Counted from the stretch's first letter, positions 24,540 through 38,190 are shown. The stretch is 64,000 nucleotides of DNA from Clusia tigrina (GCA_920105625.2 CAKKTE020000165.1:962929-1026928); one strand, 5' to 3'. Numbers and translations are program-made. Notes: generated from the sequence alone by a model not told the origin.

Positions 24540-27281
24540 TTACAAGCATTTGTATGTTGCAAACTTTGATAGGTGTAGGACGTACCGTATAGAAGTTAGG
24601 GCCATTTGAAGTTTTATCAGTGTTTGATTTGGGACTCAAGGGTAGCATAGCTTTGAGCTATAGCTTTAATTGACAAGAGGCTCGAGTATTTTATTGTTAC
24701 AAAATTTCAAGGTTTTATGACGCTCCAGTAAAAACTTAGAAGCATTTGTATGTTGCAACCTTTGATAGGCTTAGGAAGTACGGTATAGAAGTTCTGGCCA
24801 TTTGAAGTTTTATCAGTGTTTCATTTGGGACTCAAGGGTAGCTTAGCTTTGCGCGATAGCTTAAATTGACAAGAGGCCCGAGTACTTTATTGTTACAAAA
24901 TTTCAAGGTTTTATAAAGCTCCAGTAAAAAGTTACAAGCATTTGTATATTGCAAACTTTGATAGGTGTAGGACGTACCGTATAGAAGTTAGGGCCATTTG
25001 AAGTTTTATCAGTGTTTGATTTGGGACTCAAGGGTAGCATAGCTTTGAGCGATAGCTTAAATTGACAAGAGGCTCGAGTACTTTATTGTTACAAAATATC
25101 AAGTTTTTATGACGCTCCAGTAAAAAGTTACAAACATTTGTATGTTGCAAACTTTGATAGGTTTAGGACGTACCGTATAGAGGTTAGGGCCATTTGAAGT
25201 TTTATCAGTGTTTGATTTGGGACTCAAGGGTAGCATAGCTTTGAACGATAGCTTAAATTGACAAGAGGCTCGAGTACTTTATTTTTACAAAATTTCAAGG
25301 TTTTATGAAGCTCCAGTAAAAAGTTACAAGCATTTGTATGTTGCAAACTTTGATAGGTGTAGGACGTACCGTATAGAAGTTAGGGACATTTGAAGTTTTA
25401 TCAGTGGTTGATTTGGGACTCAAGGGTAGCATAGCTTTGAGCGATAGCTTAAATTGACAAGAGACTCGAGTACTTTATTGTTACAAAATTTCAAGGTTTT
25501 ATGAAGCTCCAGTATAAAGTGACAAGCATTTGTATGTTGCAAACTTTGATAGGTGTAGGACGTACCGTATAGAAGTTAGGGCCATTTGAAGTTTTATCAA
25601 TGTTTGATTTGGGACTCAAGGGTAGCATAGCTTTGAGCGATAGCTTAAATTGACAAGAGGCTCGAGTACTTTATTGTTACAAAATATTAAGTTTTTATGA
25701 CGCTCCAGTAAAAAGTTGCAAACATTTGTATGTTGCAAACTTTGATAGGTTTAGGACGTACCGTATAGAAGTTAGGGCCATTTGAAGTTGTATCAGTGTT
25801 TGATTTGGGACTCAAGGGTAGCATAGCTTTGAGCGATATCTTAAATTGACAAGAGGCTCGAGTACTTTATTTTTACAAAATTACAAGGTTTTATGAAGCT
25901 CCAGTAAAAAGTTACAAGCATTTGTATGTTGCAAACTTTGATAGGTGTAGGACGTACCGTATAGAAGTTAGGGCCATTTGAAGTTTAATCAGTGTTTGAT
26001 TTGGGACTCAAGGGTAGTATAGCTTTGAGCGATAGCTTAAATTGACAAGAGGCTCGAGTACTTTATTGTTACAAAATTTTAAGGTTTTATGACGCTCCAG
26101 AAAAAGTTACAAGCATTTGTATGTTGCAAACTTTGATAGGTTTAGGACATACCGTATAGAAGTTAGGGCCATTTGAAGTTTTATCAGTGTTTGATTTGGG
26201 ACTCAAGGGTAGCATAGCTTTGAGCGATAGCTTAAATTGACAAGAGGCTCGAGTACTTTATTTTTACAAAATTACAAGGTTATATGAAGCTCCAGTAAAA
26301 AGTTACAAGCATTTGTATGTTGCAAACTTTGATAGGTGTAGGACGTACCGTATAGAAGTTAGGGCCATTTGAAGTTTTATCAGTGTTTGATTTGGGACTC
26401 AAGGGTAGCATAGCTTTGAGCGATAGCTTAAATTGACAAGAGGCTCGAGTACTTTATTGTTACAAAATTTTAAGGTTTTATGACGCTCCAGAAAAAGTTA
26501 CAAGCATTTGTATGTTGCAAATTTTGATAGGTTTTGGAAGTACGGTATAGAAGTTAGGGCCATTTGAAGTTTTATCAGTGTTTGATTTGGGACTCAAGGG
26601 TAGCATAGCTTTGAGCGATAACTTAAATTGACAAGATACTCCGGTACTTTATTGTTACAAAATTTCAAGGTTTAATGACGCTCCAGTAAAAAGTTACAAG
26701 GATTTGTATTTTGCAAACTTTGGTAGGTGTAGGACGTACCGTATAGAAGTTAGGGCCATTTGAAGTTTTATCAGTGTTTGATTTGGGACTAAAGGGTAGC
26801 ATAGCTTTGAGCGATAGCTTAAATTGACAAGAGGCTCGAGTACTTTATTGTTACAAAATTTTAAGGTTTTATGACGCTCCAGTAAAAAGTTACAAGCATT
26901 TGTATGTTGCAAATTTTGATAGGTTTAGGAAGTACGGTATAGAAGTTAGGGCCATTTGAAGTTTTATCATTGTTTGATTTGGGACTCAAGGGTAGCATAG
27001 CTTTGAGCGATAACTTAAGTTGACAAGAGGCTCCAGTACTTTATTGTTACATAATTTCAAGGTTTTATGACGCTCCAGTAAAAAGTTACTAGCATTTGTA
27101 TGTTGCAAACTTTGATAGGTGTAGGACGTAACGTATAGAAGTTAGGGCCATTTGAAGTTTTATCAGTGGTTGATTTGGGACTCAAGGGTAGCATAGCTTT
27201 GAGCGATAGCCTAAATTGACAAGAGACTCGAGTACTTTATTATTACAAAATTTCAAGGTTTTATGAAGCTCCAGTAAAAAG
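24540..27281. repeat. HOR unit beta-3
   Basis: This is a beta 14-mer collinear with beta-1 at an offset of 9992 bp, with the same two T deletions (about 26100 and 26491). The marker spacing from 24655 to 27397 is 2742. A private substitution is GATATCTTAAATTG at about 25836, where beta-1 has GATAGCTTAAATTG. It is shared with the third super-block near 35037. Confidence 0.85.
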
Positions 27282-28600
27282 TTACAAGCATTTGTATGTT
27301 GCAAACTTTGATAGGTGTAGGACGTACCGTATAGAAGTTAGGGCCATTTGAAGTTTTATCAGTGTTTGATTTGGGACTCAAGGGTAGCATAGCTTTGAGC
27401 TATAGCTTTAATTGACAAGAGGCTCGAGTATTTTATTGTTACAAAATTTCAAGGTTTTATGACGCTCCAGTAAAAACTTAGAAGCATTTGTATGTTGCAA
27501 CCTTTGATAGGCTTAGGAAGTACGGCATAGAAGTTCTGGCCATTTGAAGTTTTATTAGTGTTTCATTTGGGACTCAAGGGTAGCTTAGCTTTGAGCGATA
27601 GCTTAAATTGACAAGAGGCCCGAGTACTTTATTGTTACAAAATTTCAAGGTTTTATAAAGCTCCAGTAAAAAGTTACAAGCATTTGTATATTGCAAACTT
27701 TGATAGGTGTAGGACGTACCGTATAGAAGTTAGGGCCATTTGAAGTTTTATCAGTGTTTGATTTGGGACTCAAGGGTAGCATAGCTTTGAGCGATAGCTT
27801 AAATTGACAAGAGGCTCGAGTACTTTATTGTTACAAAATATCAAGTTTTTATGACGCTCCAGTAAAAAGTTACAAACATTTGTATGTTGCAAACTTTGAT
27901 AGGTTTAGGACGTACCGTATAGAGGTTAGGGCCATTTGAAGTTTTATCAGTGTTTGATTTGGGACTCAAGGGTAGCATAGCTTTGAACGATAGCTTAAAT
28001 TGACAAGAGGCTCGAGTACTTTATTTTTACAAAATTTCAAGGTTTTATGAAGCTCCAGTAAAAAGTTACAAGCATTTGTATGTTGCAAACTTTGATAGGT
28101 GTAGGACGTACCGTATAGAAGTTAGGGACATTTGAAGTTTTATCAGTGGTTGATTTGGGACTCAAGGGTAGCATAGCTTTGAGCGATAGCTTAAATTGAC
28201 AAGAGACTCGAGTACTTTATTGTTCCAAAATTTCAAGGTTTTATGAAGCTCCAGTATAAAGTGACAAGCATTTGTATGTTGCAAACTTTGATAGGTGTAG
28301 GACGTACCGTATAGAAGTTAGGGCCATTTGAAGTTTTATCAGTGTTTGATTTGGGACTCAAGGGTAGCATAGCTTTGAGCGATAGCTTAAATTGACAAGA
28401 GGCTCGAGTACTTTATTGTTACAAAATATTAAGTTTTTATGACGCTCCAGTGAAAAGTTGCAAACATTTGTATGTTGCAAACTTTGATAGGTTTAGGACG
28501 TACCGTATAGAAGTTAGGGCCATTTGAAGTTTTATCAGTGTTTGATTTGGGACTCAATGGTAGCATAGCTTTGAGCGATAGCTTAAATTGACAAGAGGCT
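27282..28600. repeat. Truncated beta-4
   Basis: A beta unit that begins normally (marker at 27397) and is collinear with 17290-18.2 kb at offset 9992. It continues to about 28.6 kb, where units of R1 type (ATTGTTACCAAATATC) take over. A private change is CCAGTGAAAAGTTGC at about 28448, also seen in beta-6 at about 37649. Confidence 0.75.
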
Positions 28601-30998
28601 CGAGTACTTTATTGTTACCAAATATCAAGTTTTTATGACGCTCCAGTAAAAAGTTACAAACATTTGTATGTTGCAAACTTTGATAGGTTTAGGACGTACC
28701 GTATAGAGGTTAGGGCCATTTGAAGTTTTATCAGTGTTTGATTTGGGACTCAAGGGTAGCATAGCTTTGAACGATGGCTTAAATTGACAAGAGGCTCGAG
28801 TACTTTATTTTTACAAAATTTCAAGGTTTTATGAAGCTCCAGTAAAAAGTTACAAGCATTTGTATGTTGCAAACTTTGATAGGTGAAGGACGTACCGTAT
28901 AGAAGTTAGGGCCATTTGAAGTTTTATCAGTGTTTGATTTGGGACTCAAGGGTAGCATAGCTTTGAGCGATAGCTTAAATTGACAAGAGGCTCGAGTACT
29001 TTATTGTTACCAAATATCAAGTTTTTATGACGCTCCAGTAAAAAGTTACAAACATTTGTATGTTGCAAACTTTGATAGGTTTAGGACGTACCGTATAGAA
29101 GTTAGGGCCATTTGAAGATTTATCAGTGCTTGATTTGGGACTGAAGGGTAGCATAGCTTTGACCGATAGCTTAAATTGACAAGAGGCTCGAGTACTTTAT
29201 TGTTACAAAATTTCAAGCTTTTATGAAACTCCAGTAAAAAGTTACAAGCATTTGTATGTTGCAAACTTTGATAGGTGTAGGACGTACCGTATAGAAGTTA
29301 GGACCATTTGAAGTTTTATCAGTGTTTGATTTGGGACTCAAGGGTAGCATAGCTTTGAGCGATAGCTTAAATTGACAAGAGGCTCGAGTACTTTATTGTT
29401 ACAAAATTTCAAGGTTTTATGACGCTCCAGTAAAAAGTTACAAGCATTTGTATGTTGCAAATTTTGATAGGTTTAGGAAGTACGGTATAGAAGTTAGGGC
29501 CATTTGAAGTTTTATCAGTGTTTGATTTGGGACTCAAGGGTAGCATAGCTTTGAGCGATAACTTAAATTGACAAGAGGCTCCAGTACTTTATTGTTACAT
29601 AATTTAAAGGTTTTATGACGCTCCAGTAAAAAGTTACTAGCATTTGTATGTTGCAAACTTTGATAGATGTAGGATGCATCGTATAGAAGTTAGGGCCATT
29701 TGAAGTTTTATCAGTGTTTGACATGGGACTCAAGGGTAGCATAACTTTGAGCGATAGCTTAAATTGACAAGAGACTCGAGTACTTTATTGTTACAAAATT
29801 TCAAGGTTTTATGAAGTTCCAGTAAAAAGTTACAAGCATTTGTATGTTGCAAACTTTGATAGGTGTAGGACGTACCGTATAGAAGTTAGGGCCATTTGAA
29901 GATTTATCAGTGCTTGATTTGGGACTGAAGGGTAGCATAGCTTTGACCGATAGCTTAAATTGACAAGAGGCTCGAGTACTTTATTGTTACAAAATTTCAA
30001 GCTTTTATGAAACTCCAGTAAAAAGTTACAAGCATTTGTATGTTGCAAACTTTGATAGATGTAGGATGCATCGTATAGAAGTTAGGGCCATTTGAAGTTT
30101 TATCAGTGTTTGACTTGGGACTCAAGGGTAGCATAACTTTGAGCGATAGCTTAAATTGACAAGAGACTCGAGTACTTTATTGTTACAAAATTTCAAGGTT
30201 TTATGACGCTCCAGTAAAAAGTTACAAGCATTTGTATGTTGCAACCTTTGATAGGTGTAGGACGTACCGTATAGAAGTTAGGGCCATTTGAAGTGTTATT
30301 AGTGGTTGATTTGGGAATCAAGGGTAGCATAGCTTTGAGCGATAGCTTAAATTGACAAGAGGCTCGAGTACTTTATTGTTACAAAATATCAAGTTTTTAA
30401 GACGCTCCAGTAAAAAGTTACAAACATTTGTATGTTGCAAACTTTGATATTTTTAGGACGTACCTTATAGAAGTTAGGGCCATTTGAAGTTTTATCAGTG
30501 TTTGATTTGGGACTCAAGGGTAGCATAGCTTTGAGCGATACCTTAAATTGACAAGAGGCTCGAGTACTTTATTGTTACAAAATTTTAAGGTTTTATGACG
30601 CTCCAGTAAAAAGTTACAAGCATTTGCAAATTTTGATAGGTTTAGGAAGTACGGTATAGAAGTTGGGGCCATTTGAAGTTTTATCAGTGTTTGATTTGGG
30701 ACTCAACGGTAGCATAGCTTTGAGCGATAACTTAAATTGACAAGAGGCTCGAGTACTTTATTGTTACAAAATTTCAAGGTTTTATGACGCTCCAGTAAAA
30801 AGTTACAAGCATTTGTATGTTGCAAACTTTAATAGGTGTAGCACGAACCGTATAGAAGTTAGGGCCATTTGAAGGTTTATCAGTGTTTGATTTGGGACTC
30901 AAGGGTAGCATAGCTTTGAGCGATAGCTTAAATTGACAAGAGGCTCGAGTACTTTATTGTTACAAAGTTTCAAGGTTTTATGACGCTCCAGTAAAATG
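28600..30998. repeat. R1-type block embedded in R2
   Basis: This stretch matches zone R1 rather than the surrounding alpha and beta units. Positions 29046-29.8 kb align to 6717-7.4 kb at offset 22329 (the GATGCATCG marker at 7337 maps to 29666). From about 30.06 kb the offset becomes 21937 (8121 to 30058; the 7-bp deletion at 8681 to 30618; the alpha marker at 9062 to 30999). The change of 392 bp equals two monomers. The embedded copy therefore has the same rare variants in the same order with two fewer units. Confidence 0.85.
30609..30634. repeat. Monomer with 7-bp internal deletion (R2 copy)
   Basis: This is the same TATGTTG loss (GCATTTGCAAATTTTG) as at about 8681, offset exactly 21937 bp. 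Together with three T deletions (3 bp) it explains why alpha-4 to alpha-5 is 9202 bp rather than 47 x 196 = 9212. Confidence 0.9.
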
Positions 30999-33740
30999 TT
31001 ACAAGCAATTGTATGTTGCAAACTTTGATAGGTGTAGGACGTATCTATAGAAGTTACGGCCATTTGAAGCTTTATCAGTGTTTGATTTGGGACTAAAGGG
31101 TAGCATAGCTTTGAGCGATAGCTTAAATTGACAAGAGGCTCGAGTACTTTATTTTTATAAAGTTTCAAGGTTTTATGAAGCTCCAGTAAAAAGTTACAAG
31201 CATTTGTATGTTGCAAACTTTGATAGGTGTAGGACGTACCGTATAGAAGTTAGGGCCATTTGAAGTTTTATTAGTGGTTGATTTGGGAATCAAGGGTAGC
31301 ATAGCTTTGAGCGATAGCTTAAATTGACAAGAGGCTCGAGTACTTTATTGTTACAAAATATCAAGTTTTTATGACGCTCCAGTAAAAAGTTACAAACATT
31401 TGTGTGTTGCAAACTTTGATAGGTTTAGGACGTACCGTATAGAAGTTAGGGCCATTTGAAGTTTTATCAGTGTTTGATTTTGGACTCAAGGGTAGCATAG
31501 CTTTGAGCGATAGCTTAAATTGACAAGAGGCTTGAGTACTTTATTGTTACAAAATTTCAAGGTTTTATGACGCTCCAGTAAAAACTTACAAGCATTTGTA
31601 TGTTGCAACCTTTGATAGGCTTAGGAAGTACGGTATAGAAGTTCTGGCCATTTGAAATTTTATCAGTGTTTCATTTGGGACTCAAGGGTAGCTTAGCTTT
31701 GAGCGATAGCTTAAATTGACACGAGGCCCGAGTACTTTATTGTTACAAAATTTCAAGGTTTTATAAAGCTCCAGTAAAAAGTTACAAGCATTTGTATATT
31801 GCAAACTTTGATAGGTGTAGGACGTACCGTATAGAAGTTAGGGCCATTTGAAGTTTTATCAGTGTTTGATTTGGGACTCAAGGGTAGCATAGCTTTGAGC
31901 GATAGCTTAAATTGACAAGAGGCTCGGGTACTTTATTGTTACAAAATATCAAGTTTTTATGACGCTCCAGTAAAAAGTTACAAACATTTGTATGTTGCAA
32001 ACTTTGATAGATTTAGGACGTACCGTATAGAGGTTAGGGCAATTTGAAGTTTTATCAGTGTTTGATTTGGGACTCAAGGGTAGCATAGCTTTGAGAGATA
32101 GCTTAAATTGACAAGAGGCTCGAGTACTTTATTTTTACAAAATTTCAAGGTTTTATGAAGCTCCAGTAAAAAGTTACAAGCATTTGTATGCTGCAAACTT
32201 TGATAGGTGTAGGACGTACCGTATATAAGTTAGGGCCAATTGAAGTTTTATCAGTGGTTGATTTGGGACTCAAGGGTAGCATAGCTTTGAGCGATAGCTT
32301 AAATTGACAAGAGACTCGAGTACTTTATTGTTACAAAATTTCAAGGTTTTATGAAGCTCCAGTATAAAGTGACAAGCATTTGTATGTTGCAAACTTTGAT
32401 AGGTGTAGGACGTACCGTATAGAAGTTAGGGCCATTTGAAGTTTTATCAGTGTTTGATTTGGGACTCAAGGGTAGCATAGCTTTGAGCGATAGCTTAAAT
32501 TGACAAGAGGCTCGAGTACTTTATTGTTACAAAATATTAAGTTTTTATGACGCTCCAGTAAAAAGTTGCAAACATTTGTATGTTGCAAACTTTGATAGGT
32601 TTAGGACGTACCGTATAGAAGTTAGGGCCATTTGAAGTTTTATCAGTGTTTGATTTGGGACTCAAGGGTAGCATAGCTTTGAGCGATAGCTTAAATTGAC
32701 AAGAGGCTCGAGTACTTTATTTTTACAAAATTACAAGGTTATATGAAGCTCCAGTAAAAAGTTACAAGCATTTGTATGTTGCAAACTTTGATAGGTGTAG
32801 GACGTACCGTATAGAAGTTAGGGCCATTTGAAGTTTTATCAGTGTTTGATTTGGGACTCAAGGGTAGCATAGCTTTGAGCGATAGCTTAAATTGACAAGA
32901 GGCTCGAGTACTTTATTGTTACAAAATTTTAAGGTTTTATGACGCTCCAGAAAAAGTTATAAGCATTTGTATGTTGCAAATTTTGATAGGTTTAGGAAGT
33001 ACGGTATAGAAGTTAGGGCCATTTGAAGTTTTATCAGTGTTTGATTTGGGACTCAAGGGTAGCATAGCTTTGAGCGATAACTTAAATTGACAAGATACTC
33101 CGGTACTTTATTGTTACAAAATTTCAAGGTTTAATGACGCTCCAGTAAAAAGTTACAAGGATTTGTATTTTGCAAACTTTGGTAGGTGTAGGACGTACCG
33201 TATAGAAGTTAGGGCCATTTGAAGTTTTATCAGTGTTTGATTTGGGACTAAAGGGTAGCATAGCTTTGAGCGATAGCTTAAATTGACAAGAGGCTCGAGT
33301 ACTTTATTGTTACAAAATTTTAAGGTTTTATGACGCTCCAGTAAAAAGTTACAAGCATTTGTATGTTGCAAATTTTGATAGGTTTAGGAAGTACGGTATA
33401 GAAGTTAGGGCCATTTGAAGTTTTATCATTGTTTGATTTGGGACTCAAGGGTAGCATAGCTTTGAGCGATAACTTAAATTGACAAGAGGCTCCAGTACTT
33501 TATTGTTACATAATTTCAAGGTTTTATGACGCTCCAGTAAAAAGTTACTAGCATTTGTATGTTGCAAACTTTGATAGGTGTAGGACGTAACGTATAGAAG
33601 TTAGGGCCATTTGAAGTTTTATCAGTGGTTGATTTGGGACTCAAGGGTAGCATAGCTTTGAGCGATAGCCTAAATTGACAAGAGACTCGAGTACTTTATT
33701 ATTACAAAATTTCAACGTTTTATGAAGCTCCAGTAAAAAG
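30999..33740. repeat. HOR unit alpha-5
   Basis: This alpha 14-mer starts the third alpha-beta-beta super-block. Most of it sits at offset 9201 from alpha-4 (23952 to 33153). Near 31042 it has a private 1-bp deletion, GACGTATCTATAG in place of GACGTACCGTATAG. That shifts the minus-strand frame so that two unit-length open frames join there; it is not evidence of a gene. Confidence 0.85.
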
Positions 33741-36482
33741 TTACAAGCATTTGTATGTTGCAAACTTTGATAGGTGTAGGACGTACCGTATAGAAGTTAG
33801 GGCCATTTGAAGTTTTATCAGTGTTTGATTTGGGACTCAAGGGTAGCATAGCTTTGAGCTATAGCTTTAATTGACAAGAGGCTCGAGTATTTTATTGTTA
33901 CAAAATTTCAAGGTTTTATGACGCTCCAGTAAAAACTTAGAAGCATTTGTATGTTGCAACCTTTGATAGGCTTAGGAAGTACGGTATAGAAGTTCTGGCC
34001 ATTTGAAGTTTTATCAGTGTTTCATTTGGGACTCAAGGGTAGCTTAGCTTTGAGCGATAGCTTAAATTGACAAGAGGCCCGAGTACTTTATTGTTACAAA
34101 ATTTCAAGGTTTTATAAAGCTCCAGTAAAAAGTTACAAGCATTTGTATATTGCAAACTTTGATAGGTGTAGGACGTACCGTATAGAAGTTAGGGCCATTT
34201 GAAGTTTTATCAGTGTTTGATTTGGGACTCAAGGGTAGCATAGCTTTGAGCGATAGCTTAAATTGACAAGAGGCTCGAGTACTTTATTGTTACAAAATAT
34301 CAAGTTTTTATGACGCTCCAGTAAAAAGTTACAAACATTTGTATGTTGCAAACTTTGATAGGTTTAGGACGTACCGTATAGAGGTTAGGGCCATTTGAAG
34401 TTTTATCAGTGTTTGATTTGGGACTCAAGGGTAGCATATCTTTGAACGATAGCTTAAATTGACAAGAGGCTCGAGTACTTTATTTTTACAAAATTTCAAG
34501 GTTTTATGAAGCTCCAGTAAAAAGTTACAAGCATTTGTATGTTGCAAACTTTGATAGGTGTAGGACGTACCGTATAGAAGTTAGGGACATTTGAAGTTTT
34601 ATCAGTGGTTGTTTTGGGACTCAAGGGTAGCATAGCTTTGAGCGATAGCTTAAATTGACAAGAGACTCGAGTACTTTATTGTTACAAAATTTCAAGGTTT
34701 TATGAAGCTCCAGTATAAAGTGACAAGCATTTGTATGTTGCAAACTTTGATAGGTGTAGGACGTACCGTATAGAAGTTAGGGCCATTTGAAGTTTTATCA
34801 ATGTTTGATTTGGGACTCAAGGGTAGCATAGCTTTGAGCGATAGCTTAAATTGACAAGAGGCTCGAGTACTTTATTGTTACAAAATATTAAGTTTTTATG
34901 ACGCTCCAGTAAAAAGTTGCAAACATTTGTATGTTGCAAACTTTGATAGGTTTAGGACGTACCGTATAGAAGTTAGGGCCATTTGAAGTTGTATCAGTGT
35001 TTGATTTGGGACTCAAGGGTAGCATAGCTTTGAGCGATATCTTAAATTGACAAGAGGCTCGAGTACTTTATTTTTACAAAATTACAAGGTTTTATGAAGC
35101 TCCAGTAAAAAGTTACAAGCATTTGTATGTTGCAAACTTTGATAGGTGTAGGACGTACCGTATAGAAGTTAGGGCCATTTGAAGTTTTATCAGTGTTTGA
35201 TTTGGGACTCAAGGGTAGCATAGCTTTGAGCGATAGCTTAAATTGACAAGAGGCTCGAGTACTTTATTGTTACAAAATTTTAAGGTTTTATGACGCTCCA
35301 GAAAAAGTTACAAGCATTTGTATGTTGCAAACTTTGATAGGTTTAGGACATACCGTATAGAAGTTAGGGCCATTTGAAGTTTTATCAGTGTTTGATTTGG
35401 GACTCAAGGGTAGCATAGCTTTGAGCGATAGCTTAAATTGACAAGAGGCTCGAGTACTTTATTTTAACAAAATTACAAGGTTATATGAAGCTCCAGTAAA
35501 AAGTTACAAGCATTTGTATGTTGCAAACTTTGATAGGTGTAGGACGTACCGTATAGAAGTTAGGGCCATTTGAAGTTTTATCAGTGTTTGATTTGGGACT
35601 CAAGGGTAGCATAGCTTTGAGCGATAGCTTAAATTGACAAGAGGCTCGAGTACTTTATTGTTACAAAATTTTAAGGTTTTATGACGCTCCAGAAAAAGTT
35701 ACAAGCATTTGTATGTTGCAAATTTTGATAGGTTTTGGAAGTACGGTATAGAAGTTAGGGCCATTTGAAGTTTTATCAGTGTTTGATTTGGGACTCAAGG
35801 GTAGCATAGCTTTGAGCGATAACTTAAATTGACAAGATACTCCGGTACTTTATTGTTACAAAATTTCAAGGTTTAATGACGCTCCAGTAAAAAGTTACAA
35901 GGATTTGTATTTTGCAAACTTTGGTAGGTGTAGGACGTACCGTATAGAAGTTAGGGCCATTTGAAGTTTTATCAGTGTTTGATTTGGGACTAAAGGGTAG
36001 CATAGCTTTGAGCGATAGCTTAAATTGACAAGAGGCTCGAGTACTTTATTGTTACAAAATTTTAAGGTTTTATGACGCTCCAGTAAAAAGTTACAAGCAT
36101 TTGTATGTTGCAAATTTTGATAGGTTTAGGAAGTACGGTATAGAAGTTAGGGCCATTTGAAGTTTTATCATTGTTTGATTTGGGACTCAAGGGTAGCATA
36201 GCTTTGAGCGATAACTTAAATTGACAAGAGGCTCCAGTACTTTATTGTTACATAATTTCAAGGTTTTATGACGCTCCAGTAAAAAGCTACTAGCATTTGT
36301 ATGTTGCAAACTTTGATAGGTGTAGGACGTAACGTATAGAAGTTAGGGCCATTTGAAGTTTTATCAGTGGTTGATTTGGGACTCAAGGGTAGCATAGCTT
36401 TGAGCGATAGCCTAAATTGACAAGAGACTCGAGTACTTTATTATTACAAAATTTCAAGGTTTTATGAAGCTCCAGTAAAAAG
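33741..36482. repeat. HOR unit beta-5
   Basis: This beta 14-mer is collinear with beta-3 at offset 9201 (26694 to 35895). The marker spacing from 33856 to 36598 is 2742. It shares GATATCTTAAATTG (about 35037) with beta-3, so super-blocks two and three are closer to each other than either is to the first. Confidence 0.85.
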
Positions 36483-38190
36483 TTACAAGCATTTGTATGT
36501 TGCACACTTTGATAGGTGTAGGACGTACCGTATAGAAGTTAGGGCCATTTGAAGTTTTATCAGTGTTTGATTTGGGACTCAAGGGTAGCATAGCTTTGAG
36601 CTATAGCTTTAATTGACAAGAGGCTCGAGTATTTTATTGTTACAAAATTTCAAGGTTTTATGACGCTCCAGTAAAAACTTAGAAGCATTTGTATGTTGCA
36701 ACCTTTGATAGGCTTAGGAAGTACGGCATAGAAGTTCTGGCCATTTTAAGTTTTATCAGTGTTTCATTTGGGACTCAAGGGTAGCTTAGCTTTGAGCGAT
36801 AGCTTAAATTGACAAGAGGCCCGAGTACTTTATTGTTACAAAATTTCAAGGTTTTATAAAGCTCCAGTAAAAAGTTACAAGGATTTGTATATTGCAAACT
36901 TTGATAGGTGTAGGACGTACCGTATAGAAGTTAGGGCCATTTGAAGTTTTATCAGTGTTTGATTTGGGACTCAAGGGTAGCATAGCTTTGAGCGATAGCT
37001 TAAATTGACAAGAGGCTCGAGTACTTTATTGTAACAAAATATCAAGTTTTTATGACGCTCCAGTAAAAAGTTACAAACATTTGTATGTTGCAAACTTTGA
37101 TAGGTTTAGGACGTACCGTATAGAGGTTAGGGCCATTTGAAGTTTTATCAGTGTTTGATTTGGGACTCAAGGGTAGCATAGCTTTGAACGATAGCTTAAA
37201 TTGACAAGAGGCTCGAGTACTTTATTTTTACAAAATTTCAAGGTTTTATGAAGCTCCAGTAAAAAGTTACAAGCATTTGTATGTTGCAAACTTTGATAGG
37301 TGTAGGACGTACCGTATAGAAGTTAGGGACATTTGAAGTTTTATCAGTGGTTGATTTGGGACTCAAGGGTAGCATAGCTTTGAGCGATACCTTAAATTGA
37401 CAAGAGACTCGAGTACTTTATTGTTACAAAATTTCAAGGTTTTATGAAGCTCCAGTATAAAGTGACAAGCATTTGTATGTTGCAAACTTTGATAGGTGTA
37501 GGACGTACCGTATAGAAGTTAGGGCCATTTGAAGTTTTATCAGTGTTTGATTTGGGACTCAAGGGTAGCATAGCTTTGAGCGATAGCTTAAATTGACCAG
37601 AGGCTCGAGTACTTTATTGTTACAAAATATTAAGTTTTTATGACGCTCCAGTGAAAAGTTCCAAACATTTGTATGTTGCAAACTTTGATAGGTTTAGGAC
37701 GTACCGTATAGAAGTTAGGGCCATTTGAAGTTTTATCAGTGTTTGATTTGGGACTCAAGGGTAGCATAGCTTTGAGCGATATCTTAAATTGACAAGAGGC
37801 TCGAGTACTTTATTTTTACAAAATTACAAGGTTTTATGAAGCTCCAGTAAAAAGTTACAAGCATTTGTATGTTGCAAACTTTGATAGGTGTAGGACGTAC
37901 CGTATAGAAGTTAGGGCCATTTGAAGTTTTATCAGTGTTTGATTTGGGACTCAAGAGTAGCATAGCTTTGAGCGATAGCTTAAATTGACAAGAGGCTCGA
38001 GTACTTTATTGTTACAAAATTTTAAGGTTTTATGACGCTCCAGAAAAAGTTACAAGCATTTGTATGTTGCAAATTTTGATAGGTTTAGGAAGTACGGTAT
38101 AGAAGTTAGGGCCATTTGAAGTTTTATCAGTGTTTGATTTGGGACTCAAGGGTAGCATAGCTTTGAGCGATAACTTAAATTGACAAGATA
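36483..38190. repeat. Truncated beta-6 and end of zone R2
   Basis: This unit begins as beta (marker at 36598) and follows the beta-4 pattern, including CCAGTGAAAAGTT at about 37649. It then runs through a shortened tail to a last GATACTCCAG monomer at 38190. That monomer lacks the GG of the R2 marker. Beyond it the 2742-bp period is lost. Confidence 0.7.

Larger units (their letters stand above)
9021..38190. repeat. Zone R2: alpha/beta 14-monomer higher-order repeats
   Basis: Long-range periodicity begins here. The alpha marker AAGCAATTGTATG occurs near 9066, 11809, 18862, 21801 and 31003. The beta marker GAGCTATAGCTTT occurs at 14663, 17405, 21128, 24655, 27397, 33856 and 36598. A marker shared by both classes, GATACTCCGG, has its ACTCC at 11161, 13904, 16646, 20761, 23896, 26638, 33097 and 35839, and ends with a variant at 38190. 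Spacings of 2742 and 2743 bp dominate. Every other spacing is close to a whole number of 196-bp units, short only by the small deletions present in it. Confidence 0.92.

Noticed and set aside
30899..31216. A 105-residue minus-strand open frame, the longest in the window
   Set aside because: It arises from a 1-bp deletion near 31042 (GACGTATCTATAG) that joins the frames of two adjacent monomers. The repeated half-sequences confirm it is two satellite units read through.
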